Shown: positions 42,083 to 50,277 of the stretch, one piece after another
Numbering within the stretch: the stretch's first letter is position 1
Layout: each line of letters begins with the position of its first letter
NCBI RefSeq assembly: GCF_005860805.1
Contig: NZ_VCEJ01000004.1
Coordinates: 1,364,001-1,428,000 of the forward strand
Source: Dyadobacter luticola
GTDB lineage: Bacteria > Bacteroidota > Bacteroidia > Cytophagales > Spirosomataceae
Direction of reading: 5' to 3'
Length of the DNA stretch: 64,000 nucleotides
Notes under the pieces: model-generated
The model's database searches: none
The model's input: only the letters and a program-made list of their open reading frames with translations
What the model was told of the DNA's origin: nothing
Translations under genes and position numbers: made by a program

Positions 42083-44206
42083 ATGATGACCCCGGAACAA
42101 AATACCTCCGTAAATACCCGTTTTTTCGATACCAAAATTGAATTTCTCAAAGGTGTCGGTCCGCAAAAAGCGGCCTTACTGAACCAGGAGCTCAGCATTT
42201 TTACCTACGGCGATCTTATTCAGCATTATCCTTTCCGCCACGAAGACAGGACAGTTTTTCACCAGATCAAAAGTCTCGATGAACAAATGCCCGCGGCGCA
42301 GATCAAGGGAAAAGTGCGCGAGTGGACGACAGTAGGCGAAGGTTCAAAAAAACGGTTGGTCGCTTATTTTCAGGATAGTACGGGCTTGATGGAGCTCGTC
42401 TGGTTCCAGAGCATTCCCTGGTACCAAAAGAATTTGCGAGTTAATACTGAATACATTGTTTACGGAAAACCGCAGAATTTCGGTGGGAGATGGAGCATTA
42501 CCCATCCGGAAATCGAGCTGGCTACGCATGAAAACGAGCTGGGAGGCTACTGGCAGCCCATTTATCCGCTCACAGAAAAACTCCGCAAACGTTTCATTGA
42601 CAGCCGCGCTCTAAGCAGGATGATCAAAGGTCTCCTTGAAATTTCGCGGTCGCACATTAAGGAAACATTGCCTGAAAATTTGGTCCAAAAGTATCGGCTG
42701 GTTTCAAAAGCCGATGCGTTATGGGGTTACCACATGCCGCAAAATCAGCAGTGGCTGCACCAGGCGCAGCGGCGGTTGAAGTTTGAGGAATTGTTTTACA
42801 ATCAGTTCAGGCTGATTAAAAACAAGCTGCTGCACAAGACCGAATATCCTGGGCTTATTTTTAATAAAACATTACTGGTCAAGGAGTTTTACGAAAAACA
42901 TTTGCCGTTTCAACTCACTGGCGCGCAGATCCGGGTTTTGCATGAAATCCACGAAGACCTGAAAACCGGCAAGCAAATGAACCGGCTCCTGCAGGGCGAT
43001 GTCGGCTCCGGAAAAACGATTGTAGCCTTCATAACCATGCTTTTTGCACTGGATAATGACGCGCAGGCTTGCCTCATGGCGCCTACCGAAATCCTTGCTG
43101 ATCAGCATTATCAGGGTTTGAAAAAGTTTGCGGACCTGCTCGGAATCAACATTGCCAAACTGACGGGTTCAACCAAGAAAAAGGAGCGAGAAATTATTCA
43201 CAAGGAATTGCTGGACGGTTCTCTGCACATTATCGTCGGTACCCACGCGTTGATCGAGGACATTGTGCAGTTCAAAAACCTGGGCCTTTGTATTATCGAC
43301 GAGCAGCACCGTTTCGGAGTGGCGCAGCGGGCGAAATTGTGGGCAAAAAATAAAAGCATTTACCCGCACATGCTCGTGATGACCGCCACACCCATCCCGC
43401 GAACATTGGCGATGACATTGTACGGCGACCTGGATATTTCGGCGATCAACGAGCTTCCAGCAGGCCGAAAACCCATCAAAACCGTGCACCGGTATGACGC
43501 GCACAGGCTTTCTGTTTTTGGATTTTTAAAAGATGAGATTGCCAAAGGCCGACAGATTTATCTGGTCTATCCGCTGATCGAAGAATCCGAAAAAATGGAT
43601 TTAAAAGACCTCATGGATGGCTATGAAAGTATCTCCCGCGCATTTCCTGACGTCCCGCTCAGCATTTTGCATGGTAAAATGAAATCCGCCGATAAGGATT
43701 ATGAAATGGGGCGGTTTGTGCGTGGGGAAACGAAAATGATGGTCGCGACGACGGTGATCGAAGTCGGGGTAAATGTACCGAATGCTTCCGTGATGGTGAT
43801 TGAAAATGCAGAACGCTTTGGATTATCACAGCTGCACCAGCTCCGGGGAAGGGTAGGGCGCGGTGCCGAGCAGTCGTACTGTATTTTGATTACCGATTAC
43901 AAAATCAGCAAAGATACCAAGCTGCGGATCGAGACAATGTGCCGTACGAATGATGGTTTTGAAATCGCAGAAGTGGATTTGCAGTTGCGTGGCCCGGGTG
44001 ATATGTCGGGCACGCAGCAAAGCGGACTGGTAGACTTGCTAGTCGCTAATCTCGCGCAGGATGGTGAGATTTTGCGGGTAGCCCGAAGCTCTGCGGAAGA
44101 AATTCTGACCAGTGATCCGGATCTGGCCCAGCCTGTCAATCAGCCGATCCGCATGCATTTGCAAAACCTACGGAAAGAAGAAACAAACTGGGGCAGGATC
44201 AGCTAA
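42083..44206 (+). CDS. recG: ATP-dependent DNA helicase RecG
   Basis: A 707-residue superfamily 2 helicase that remodels stalled replication forks and Holliday junctions. N-terminal wedge (OB-like) domain with FLKGVGPQKAALLNQE at about 18-33; helicase motif I LLQGDVGSGKTIVAF (about 307-321); motif II IIDEQHRFG (DEQH, about 412-420); motif III VMTATPIPRTLAMTLYG; motif V/VI QLHQLRGRVGRGAEQSYC. Normal length and order. Two ATG codons open the gene (42083 and 42086). Its stop is 3 bp from the convergent kinase gene. Confidence 0.98.
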   Translation: MMTPEQNTSVNTRFFDTKIEFLKGVGPQKAALLNQELSIFTYGDLIQHYPFRHEDRTVFHQIKSLDEQMPAAQIKGKVREWTTVGEGSKKRLVAYFQDSTGLMELVWFQSIPWYQKNLRVNTEYIVYGKPQNFGGRWSITHPEIELATHENELGGYWQPIYPLTEKLRKRFIDSRALSRMIKGLLEISRSHIKETLPENLVQKYRLVSKADALWGYHMPQNQQWLHQAQRRLKFEELFYNQFRLIKNKLLHKTEYPGLIFNKTLLVKEFYEKHLPFQLTGAQIRVLHEIHEDLKTGKQMNRLLQGDVGSGKTIVAFITMLFALDNDAQACLMAPTEILADQHYQGLKKFADLLGINIAKLTGSTKKKEREIIHKELLDGSLHIIVGTHALIEDIVQFKNLGLCIIDEQHRFGVAQRAKLWAKNKSIYPHMLVMTATPIPRTLAMTLYGDLDISAINELPAGRKPIKTVHRYDAHRLSVFGFLKDEIAKGRQIYLVYPLIEESEKMDLKDLMDGYESISRAFPDVPLSILHGKMKSADKDYEMGRFVRGETKMMVATTVIEVGVNVPNASVMVIENAERFGLSQLHQLRGRVGRGAEQSYCILITDYKISKDTKLRIETMCRTNDGFEIAEVDLQLRGPGDMSGTQQSGLVDLLVANLAQDGEILRVARSSAEEILTSDPDLAQPVNQPIRMHLQNLRKEETNWGRIS

Positions 44207-44209
44207 GGA

Positions 44210-45553
44210 TCAAGGCATTATCTCACGGATTTCTCCTGAAAATTCAAATGTCTGCGGGCGGGTAACATGCAATGCCGCACCCAGCGAAGTAGCATAGGGT
44301 AGGTCAGTAGCATATACCTTATGGTTCGGGTAGTTACGTGAGATCAATCTTGTGAAGATTTCATTTCTTGCAAAACCACCGTCGATATAAATAGCCTGTA
44401 CATCATTGACAGCCACCAGATTAAGCGATACGAAGAGTAGCTCCGTCAAGCCTTTGATCAAATGATGGTACGCAGCTTCCGGCGAAGAAAACGCGCTGAT
44501 CTGCCACTCCTGGGTATTAGGTTCCGGGAACGGACCATTTCCAGTCATACAAGCGGTATAGAAAGGCGGCGTATCTGCTTTCAGTACTTCATCATTAAAA
44601 GCAACAGATTTGTAAAAATCAGGCTCTACCTGGAAATATTCTGCAATCCGTGCTACCTGAAAATCATGCTCGCGGCCCAGGAAAAGGCGGGAGGCAGTGA
44701 CGCCGCTGCCTTCGGGCGTCAGGTAATTCATACAATCCCTTTCCAGCTGGTACGAAGTCAGGGGCTTGGAAGCGAATGAGTTAAAGTTGATACACCAGGT
44801 GCCGGTCGATAATAAAACAAACGGTTTTTTAACAGCCATCCGGTAAGGGATCAATGCCGAAGAACTATCGTGCAAACCAAATCCGGACTGAATTCCCTTA
44901 TCTCCGTGACGGTAAATGAAGGAAGACGAGGCCAGGACCGGCGCCAGTTTTTTGTGGATTCCTTCGGCTTTCACCCACTCGTGATAATCCCACATTTCGA
45001 AGCTCCATAATGCGGTGTGGCAGCCCAGGGACGTATAATCGCTCACTTTGCGGCCGGTCAGCAGATAGAGAATGTATTGGGGTAAATGTAATGTCGTGAC
45101 GATTTGCTTGTAAATGTCCGGCTTCGTGTGTTTCAGCCAGTAAAGCTGCATCCCGGAATTGAGCATACCCATCGACGGTGAACCGGTTTGAAGCGAAATG
45201 CGTGTCGGGTCTCCGTAAGTACTGTAAAACTGTCGCGATAAATCTTCCGGAAAAGGTTTTAAATAGGAATATAACGGGGTAAGCGGCTTGTTGGCAGCGT
45301 CGAGATGCACGAGGCTTGCACCATATCCCGCCACATTTACTGCCTTGATATCATATTTCGGGTTGTCCAGCAGCTTGTTCCAGTGATCTTTTACCCAATT
45401 GGTCAGTAACTCGCAATTTTCGGTGGGAAACCCATCTTCGTCTGTCGTTTCCGGGAGGTATTCGGAGTACTCTTCGACTATTTCATACTTTTCATTAAAA
45501 AGTACATACTTTTTATTGGTCCTGCCAATGTCAAAAACTGCTGTTACTTTCAT
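44210..45553 (-). CDS. FGGY-family carbohydrate kinase
   Basis: A 447-residue sugar kinase of the ASKHA fold. N-terminal phosphate loop VFDIGRTNKKYVLF (about 6-19), substrate region with NVAGYGASLVHL and QTGSPSMGMLN, the hinge YRHGDKGIQSGFGLHDSSSA, and C-terminal nucleotide residues YIDGGFARNEIF and ATSLGAALHV. Length is a little below many family members (480-500). Rhamnulose- or fuculose-type substrates are plausible but not determinable. A 7-bp inverted repeat lies upstream. Confidence 0.9.
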   Translation of the reverse strand: MKVTAVFDIGRTNKKYVLFNEKYEIVEEYSEYLPETTDEDGFPTENCELLTNWVKDHWNKLLDNPKYDIKAVNVAGYGASLVHLDAANKPLTPLYSYLKPFPEDLSRQFYSTYGDPTRISLQTGSPSMGMLNSGMQLYWLKHTKPDIYKQIVTTLHLPQYILYLLTGRKVSDYTSLGCHTALWSFEMWDYHEWVKAEGIHKKLAPVLASSSFIYRHGDKGIQSGFGLHDSSSALIPYRMAVKKPFVLLSTGTWCINFNSFASKPLTSYQLERDCMNYLTPEGSGVTASRLFLGREHDFQVARIAEYFQVEPDFYKSVAFNDEVLKADTPPFYTACMTGNGPFPEPNTQEWQISAFSSPEAAYHHLIKGLTELLFVSLNLVAVNDVQAIYIDGGFARNEIFTRLISRNYPNHKVYATDLPYATSLGAALHVTRPQTFEFSGEIREIMP

Positions 45554-45569
45554 TAGTGGAAATCTAGGA

Positions 45570-45611
45570 TCACTATTTACCCGAAAATGTATTTTTCCGT
45601 TAATATAGTGA
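45570..45611. repeat. Spaced inverted repeat TCACTAT...ATAGTGA upstream of the kinase
   Basis: Perfect 7-bp arms (45570-45576 and 45605-45611), 28 bases apart, beginning 17 bp upstream of the kinase ATG. The arms are one integral number of turns apart (35 bp start to start). Possible operator for a sugar regulator. Confidence 0.4.
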
Positions 45612-45684
45612 CTTTACGTTAAAACCTATACCCTTATCTGCTCTTTGTAAAATGTTTGTATTTGTCCGGCAAAGATGTCACCGG

Positions 45685-46410
45685 CTACGAAGTTTTTTCA
45701 AGTATCGGTTTCAATACTTTCGTCCACCTGCGGTAACCTTCGTCGTTCATGTGTAGACTGTCTTTGACATAAATCGCGGGATCCGGTCGGCCATTTTTCA
45801 ACATGACCGGCCACACATCGATGTAGCTGTGCTTTTTATCTGATTTAATGTAATCCTGGATTAGCTGATTTGCTTTGATCACATCGTCTTTTTTCGCCCA
45901 GCGCGATGGCGAAGGTTTCAGGGAAATACCGTAAAGTCTTACGTCCGGCTGTTTTGCGCGGATTTTCTGGCAAAGCGTCACATAAGCATCGCGGACTTGT
46001 TCGGGCGTTTTCGGTTTGGAGCCGAACATATCATTTTCACAATAGATCACCACCGTTTTTGGATTGTACTTGGTAATGGTGCGGTCGGCGTAGTAGATTA
46101 CTTCGGGTAATGTGGAGCCGCCGAAACCACGGTTAATAATCGGGAGCGGCGCGAGGTCCTGCGGTGCGGAAGTCCATTTTGTAAAAGAAGAGCTGCCAGT
46201 CAGGACGATACCACCTGGTGCAGGCATTTTTTCGGCATCCTGTTTTTCAAAAGCCAGGATAGCACCTTCCGAGCGGTCGACTTTATAATCTGGTTCCCAG
46301 GGTTGTCCGAGGTTTTTGACTGCTGCGGAAGCTCCCTGCGAAGAAGTTTGGGGCTGTTTGTGGCAGGCATTAAGTCCGATAACAAGCAGGGCCAAAATGT
46401 ATTTTTTCAT
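45685..46410 (-). CDS. SGNH/GDSL-family hydrolase lipoprotein
   Basis: A 241-residue lipoprotein (ATG 46410; MKKYILALLVIGLNAC with Cys16 lipidated). Block I reads VLTGSSSFTKW, so the GDS serine motif is GSS; block II NRGFGGSTLPEV has the oxyanion Gly; block III YCENDMFG supplies the Asn; block V DSLHMNDEGY supplies the catalytic Asp and His. Probable esterase or acetyl-esterase acting in the envelope. An open frame continues 11 codons upstream but it crosses a terminator and is rejected. Confidence 0.9.
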   Translation of the reverse strand: MKKYILALLVIGLNACHKQPQTSSQGASAAVKNLGQPWEPDYKVDRSEGAILAFEKQDAEKMPAPGGIVLTGSSSFTKWTSAPQDLAPLPIINRGFGGSTLPEVIYYADRTITKYNPKTVVIYCENDMFGSKPKTPEQVRDAYVTLCQKIRAKQPDVRLYGISLKPSPSRWAKKDDVIKANQLIQDYIKSDKKHSYIDVWPVMLKNGRPDPAIYVKDSLHMNDEGYRRWTKVLKPILEKTS

Positions 46411-46412
46411 TC

Positions 46413-46449
46413 TAAAAAAAGTAGATATGCCGAGAAAAGGCATATCTAC
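46413..46449 (-). terminator. Strong terminator hairpin just before the SGNH start codon
   Basis: Perfect 11-bp stem GTAGATATGCC/GGCATATCTAC (46421-46431 with 46439-46449); on the minus strand the T-run (46414-46420) ends only about 3 bases before the ATG at 46410. It ends the transcript of the beta-barrel genes and may also act in the leader of the SGNH gene. Confidence 0.88.
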
Positions 46450-46499
46450 GAACTTTTTAACCTAAACGGACGGATTATTTTGGGTCAAAACATAGGATA

Positions 46500-47180
46500 C
46501 TAATCCCGGAAAAAATATCTAAGACCCAAACCGACACTGGGAAATGTGATTTGCGGAGAGAAGCCATAGCTGAGGCCGTGATTAATAGATTTCACACCAT
46601 CATTCATATTGGTAGAACTTCCGGCTGAAAAACTCACGCCCACCGGCTGCGAAAATCCAAGTGAAGCCAAGAGCCACCACCTTTCATTCAACTTGTAATA
46701 CCCTCCGGCCGAAATGTCCAGCGACGCAGAAACAGTGTGATTTTTTTGCTCATAAGCCGTTCCTTGCGGGTACTCAATCCTTCTATCAAAAACATAATTG
46801 AGGGCGATCCCCGGGCCACCGAAAATCCCGAAGTTGTCATTGAAATGTTTATAAAAATGCCAGAAATGGCCGATTCCGCCGCCGACTGAACGGATACCGT
46901 TGACAGAAGTTTCTACATTATTAATGTTATAATATTCTTTTCGGCCCTGCAAAGAAGTGCTCAGGTTCCATCCGGACGCGCGGGTTTCGGTTTTGAATTT
47001 TCCGAAATTAACATTGATCCCGTAGCCATAACCATTCGTCGCTTTTGACTCGTCGGGATTGCTGCTGCCAAATGTTACGGCGGCTTCGCCTGAAATAAAC
47101 CGTTTTCCGGTGAATTGTGCCGAAACCAGGTTTACAGAAAATGCAGATATCAGTAATGTGAATAGAATTATCTTTTTCAT
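46500..47180 (-). CDS. Secreted outer-membrane beta-barrel protein
   Basis: A 226-residue protein with signal peptide (MKKIILFTLLISAFSVNLVSA) and alternating polar/hydrophobic strands throughout, ending in the barrel-type strand VGLGLRYFFRD. Typical of small 8- to 10-stranded outer-membrane barrels (OmpW/OmpA-like, outer membrane beta-barrel family). Forms a pair with the similar gene at 47187, 6 bp upstream. Function unknown. Confidence 0.85.
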   Translation of the reverse strand: MKKIILFTLLISAFSVNLVSAQFTGKRFISGEAAVTFGSSNPDESKATNGYGYGINVNFGKFKTETRASGWNLSTSLQGRKEYYNINNVETSVNGIRSVGGGIGHFWHFYKHFNDNFGIFGGPGIALNYVFDRRIEYPQGTAYEQKNHTVSASLDISAGGYYKLNERWWLLASLGFSQPVGVSFSAGSSTNMNDGVKSINHGLSYGFSPQITFPSVGLGLRYFFRD

Positions 47181-47186
47181 GATCGG

Positions 47187-47837
47187 CTATTTAGATTGCA
47201 GGTACCATGACGCCCGCAGGCCAAAGTAGCTGGTGATAGAAGAAGTGACACCCGCGCTGAAATTGAAATCATTTCCGTTGAGGTGCGTGTAACCCAGTGA
47301 GACTGAGAGTAGATTTAAATCGGATTCCAGTGCGAACCGCGGCGTGAACCAGTAGACAATGCCGGGATTTGCATAAATCGACGCTCCGTATCCGGTATCG
47401 GTCCCGTCAAATTCGTCCATCGTGACACCCGACCAGATATAGCTTAAATTGACGCCGGAATGAAGAAAAATTGCCCATTTTGGACTAAGCGATTTGTAAT
47501 TCCGGATAAATGGCGAGAGAGAAACATTTCCGTTACGAATGCCCGATTTATAATCCTGCCCCGGATTTTCACTGACATTTTTGAACCAGGAAAGCGAACT
47601 CATCGCGCGCAACCCAAACATGGTGTTATCCTTAAAAAACCAGCCGGCTTGCAGTGAAGGAGATACTCTAAACTGATTGTTGTTGCTCGAAAAACGGGGT
47701 GTATATTCGGATTTGGCATGATCGCCGTTGAAACCGATCGTCGCCCCCCAGTAGCGGCTGCCCTTTTGTAATTGTGCCTGCACGTCGTCGGTCGGCCAGA
47801 ATGAACCGAGCAGCAGCATCAGAAAAAGTTTTTTCAT
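47187..47837 (-). CDS. Secreted outer-membrane beta-barrel protein
   Basis: A 216-residue protein: ATG 47837, signal peptide MKKLFLMLLLGSFWPTDDVQA, then beta strands and a barrel-type C-terminal strand SSITSYFGLRASWYLQSK. Related in style, but weakly in sequence, to the neighbour at 46500. First gene of a two-gene unit. A frame open three codons further upstream begins with TTG and is not used. Confidence 0.83.
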   Translation of the reverse strand: MKKLFLMLLLGSFWPTDDVQAQLQKGSRYWGATIGFNGDHAKSEYTPRFSSNNNQFRVSPSLQAGWFFKDNTMFGLRAMSSLSWFKNVSENPGQDYKSGIRNGNVSLSPFIRNYKSLSPKWAIFLHSGVNLSYIWSGVTMDEFDGTDTGYGASIYANPGIVYWFTPRFALESDLNLLSVSLGYTHLNGNDFNFSAGVTSSITSYFGLRASWYLQSK

Positions 47838-47920
47838 GACTATCAAATTAAGTTTATAGTTAAAAGCAATATAATCATGTTTATGTAACCACCGAATGAT
47901 TTAGGTTAATTTAACAAAAC

Positions 47921-47954
47921 ACAAAAAAGAGGCAGCCGATGGTCGACTGCCTCT
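47921..47954 (-). terminator. Intrinsic terminator after the TolC-like gene
   Basis: Perfect 8-bp stem AGAGGCAG/CTGCCTCT (47928-47935 with 47947-47954), followed on the minus strand by six T. Confidence 0.85.
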
Positions 47955-47997
47955 AAGTATTACCGATACCAAATTTAACCTAACAATCTTTGATATT

Positions 47998-49308
47998 TTA
48001 AAATACCCCATCCCAGTTACCCTGACGGTAGTATTGCAGCAATCTTTGCTGCATTAAGTAATCATATTTTGCCTGGATCGCGTTGCCCTGCGCTTTGGCG
48101 AGGTTCGCTTTCGAGAGTGAGTATTCGTAGGAGTTGGAAATTCCTGCATTCATTTTGCTTTCGATGACGGCGAATGCTGCGGTAAGCGATTCCACTTGCT
48201 GCTGGGCCGAAATGTGCCTGTCGGCCATCGTTTGCAGATTCAGTACAGCCAGTTCGATATTTTGTCTCAAAACCTGGTTTGTGACATCCAGCGTATTCTG
48301 CGCCTGGCGCTCCTGCACTTTCGCCAGTTCCACTCGTGGACGGGTCAGCCAGCGGCCCATGATCGGGATGTTCAGGCTCAGCTGCAAAGATCCGTTACGG
48401 GTTGCATTCAGCTGGTTCAGGTAGTCGAGATTTTTGTTAGTGGTAGCATAAAAAGCTCCGAAACCGCCACTCAATCCCAGGTAAGGATAATTAGATGCTT
48501 TGATAGATTTGACCTGGTATGCAAAGCTCTGGCGATACAATTCTGCGCTACGTACTTCCGGAAAACTTTTTGCCGCCTCTTCATAAATATCCAGTGCATT
48601 ATCCACCACGATCGTCGAATCTTTCGGCGCCAGCGGTTCAAACTCCACTTTATCGTCCGGCGTAACATTCATTCTTTGAAAAAGCGCCAGCCGGGCAGTG
48701 CGATAATTGTTCAATGCAGTTACCTGGCTAAATTTATCATTCGCAAGCTGAGCCTTGATTTCGTAGAGCAAATTGGCGCCCACTGTCCCTGCATTCACTT
48801 GTTTCGAAACCCTGTCCACCTGTGTTTCAGACGATTCTACCTGTGCAGTCCAGGATTCGTAAAGTGCTTTAGTAGCCAGCACATTCACATAGCCTACCAT
48901 TAAAAGTACCGTCTGCGCATTCAAAACGGCTGTGCGGTTTACCTCCGCCGATTCTCTCAAAAGGGTACCCTGCCTGATCTGGTTCACTGCTTTGAAACCC
49001 TGAAAAACCGGCGTCTGAAAATTGATTCCCAGAGAATTATATCCATAAACCTGGTCTATATACGCATTGGTATACTGGTCAATGCTGCGGCCGACATTGA
49101 TACTTTGGCTCACACCGGCCGAGATCTGCGGATACAATTGCGACTTGGTTTGGCGCAACTGGGCCTGCGCTGCTTCGGCCTGTAAGGTACTTTGCTGGTA
49201 GATGAGGTTGTTTTTTGCGAGCAGATCCACGCATTCGCGGATATTTAAGGTGCTCTGTGCCTGGACAAAAGTTGTCAGAAGGCTGAGTAGTAAAGTTAGG
49301 TGTTTCAT
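47998..49308 (-). CDS. TolC-family outer-membrane efflux protein
   Basis: A 436-residue outer-membrane channel subunit with signal peptide (MKHLTLLLSLLTTFVQA). Duplicated helical-hairpin design with long coiled stretches (AEAAQAQLRQTKSQLYPQIS, SSETQVDRVSKQVNAGTVGA, ELAVLNLQTMADRHISAQQQ), as in TolC/NodT proteins. Trimers form a channel through the outer membrane linked to an inner-membrane pump. It lies 15 bp after an ABC ATPase gene. Neither a membrane-fusion protein nor the permease is next to it, so its pump parts must be elsewhere, possibly among the permeases in this window. Confidence 0.92.
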   Translation of the reverse strand: MKHLTLLLSLLTTFVQAQSTLNIRECVDLLAKNNLIYQQSTLQAEAAQAQLRQTKSQLYPQISAGVSQSINVGRSIDQYTNAYIDQVYGYNSLGINFQTPVFQGFKAVNQIRQGTLLRESAEVNRTAVLNAQTVLLMVGYVNVLATKALYESWTAQVESSETQVDRVSKQVNAGTVGANLLYEIKAQLANDKFSQVTALNNYRTARLALFQRMNVTPDDKVEFEPLAPKDSTIVVDNALDIYEEAAKSFPEVRSAELYRQSFAYQVKSIKASNYPYLGLSGGFGAFYATTNKNLDYLNQLNATRNGSLQLSLNIPIMGRWLTRPRVELAKVQERQAQNTLDVTNQVLRQNIELAVLNLQTMADRHISAQQQVESLTAAFAVIESKMNAGISNSYEYSLSKANLAKAQGNAIQAKYDYLMQQRLLQYYRQGNWDGVF

Positions 49309-49323
49309 GGCTAATAGATGTTC

Positions 49324-49986
49324 TTAGGCTAACCAACCGTCCTTCAAGCGGACTACGCGGTTTCCATAACCGGCATTCAGTTCCGAGTGGGTAACCTGTA
49401 CAATGGTAACTTTATCTTCCTGGTTAAGTTTTTGAAATAATTCCATAATCTCGATCGACTGCTCCGAATGCAAATTTCCGGTAGGCTCATCGGCAAAAAT
49501 TACCTTCGGATTGTGGACAATCGCCCGGGCTACACCCACCAGCTGCTGCTGGCCACCTGAAAGCTGGTGCGGGAAAAGGTCTTTTTTGGCAACCATATTA
49601 AAGCGGTCGAGCAGCTCGGCAACGCGGCTTTTGCGCTCCGACGACGATGTTCCTTTATATAATAGCGGTGTTTCAATGTTTTCATAAACCGTCAGCTCGT
49701 CGATCAAATGGTACGCCTGAAATACAAAACCAATGTGGTGACGGTGCAGCTCGGTACGTTTTTTCTCGGATAGTTTCTGGACCGGCTCGTCGAGGAAAAG
49801 ATATTCACCTTCCGAAGGCTCTTCCAGTAATCCAAGGATATGTAACAGGGTGGATTTACCGGAACCCGACGGTCCCATGATCGAGATAAATTCACCTTCT
49901 TTAATTTCTAAATCAATGTGACGCAACACGTAAGTCTTGCCAAATCCTGCAGGGTAATACTTTGATATCTTTTCTAACTTGATCAT
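49324..49986 (-). CDS. ABC transporter ATP-binding protein (MacB/LolD type)
   Basis: A 220-residue ATPase. Walker [10 protein letters not shown] (38-46), Q-loop Gln90, signature [14 protein letters not shown] (142-155), Walker B VIFADE (162-167) and switch His200. The signature extension has Leu where nearly all family members have Arg (LSGGQQQR). This is the type of ATPase that drives FtsX/MacB permeases, and it is the only ABC ATPase in the window. It begins a two-gene unit with the TolC-like gene, under a control region with the same paired-palindrome design as the permease at 10952. ATG 49986. Confidence 0.95.
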   Translation of the reverse strand: MIKLEKISKYYPAGFGKTYVLRHIDLEIKEGEFISIMGPSGSGKSTLLHILGLLEEPSEGEYLFLDEPVQKLSEKKRTELHRHHIGFVFQAYHLIDELTVYENIETPLLYKGTSSSERKSRVAELLDRFNMVAKKDLFPHQLSGGQQQLVGVARAIVHNPKVIFADEPTGNLHSEQSIEIMELFQKLNQEDKVTIVQVTHSELNAGYGNRVVRLKDGWLA

Positions 49987-50077
49987 AAAAATATTGGGTT
50001 TGAGTTTTCAGGTATAGATACGGACAACCCGTTTGAAAAACAATACTATTCCTGAACCTCTTATGCCAGTCCTATTT

Positions 50078-50092
50078 TAAAAAGGCTTGCCA
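50078..50092 (-). promoter_or_regulatory. TGGCA box upstream of the ATPase/TolC unit
   Basis: Minus-strand TTGGCAAG with the GG at 50090-50091, 55 bp from the edge of the paired palindromes. The position for the -12 element reads TTTA, a poor match to TTGC, so sigma-54 use is doubtful. Listed because its place relative to the palindromes matches the other two loci. Confidence 0.3.
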
Positions 50093-50145
50093 AAACGTCA
50101 ACAATTTAAAAATCAGGTTATTAAGTTTTATTTTAAAAGGGTGGA

Positions 50146-50181
50146 CGTCCGAATTCGTACAAATGTGTACGGTATCGGACG
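50146..50181 (-). promoter_or_regulatory. Tandem palindromic operators upstream of the ABC ATPase/TolC unit
   Basis: Two 16-bp sites of the nGTnC-N6-GnACn design: CGTCC-N6-GTACA (50146-50161) and TGTAC-N6-GGACG (50166-50181), starts exactly 20 bp apart. Together they form a larger palindrome with perfect outer arms ACGTCCGA (50145-50152) and TCGGACGT (50175-50182) and inner arms CGTAC/GTACG. Located 160-195 bp upstream of the ATPase ATG. Confidence 0.6.
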
Positions 50182-50277
50182 TAGCAAACGGACACGCTGA
50201 AAAGCTCCTGTTTCGACTAAAAATCCGGTGCTGAATTAGCTAGCGTGGTCTCCGCCAAACAGGAAAATAGGGATAGC

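Larger units (their letters stand above)
49987..50277. other. 291-bp control region of the ABC ATPase/TolC unit
   Basis: No coding frame is supported. It holds the paired operators and TGGCA boxes described separately, and otherwise is AT-rich near 50101-50140. It lies between the membrane-anchored regulator gene (stop at 50278) and the ATPase gene. Confidence 0.5.

Noticed and set aside
50061..50070. Second TGGCA-like box (minus strand TGGCATAAG) in the ATPase control region
   Set aside because: The -12 position reads GTTC, no match to TTGC, and it lies further from the operators than in the other two loci.
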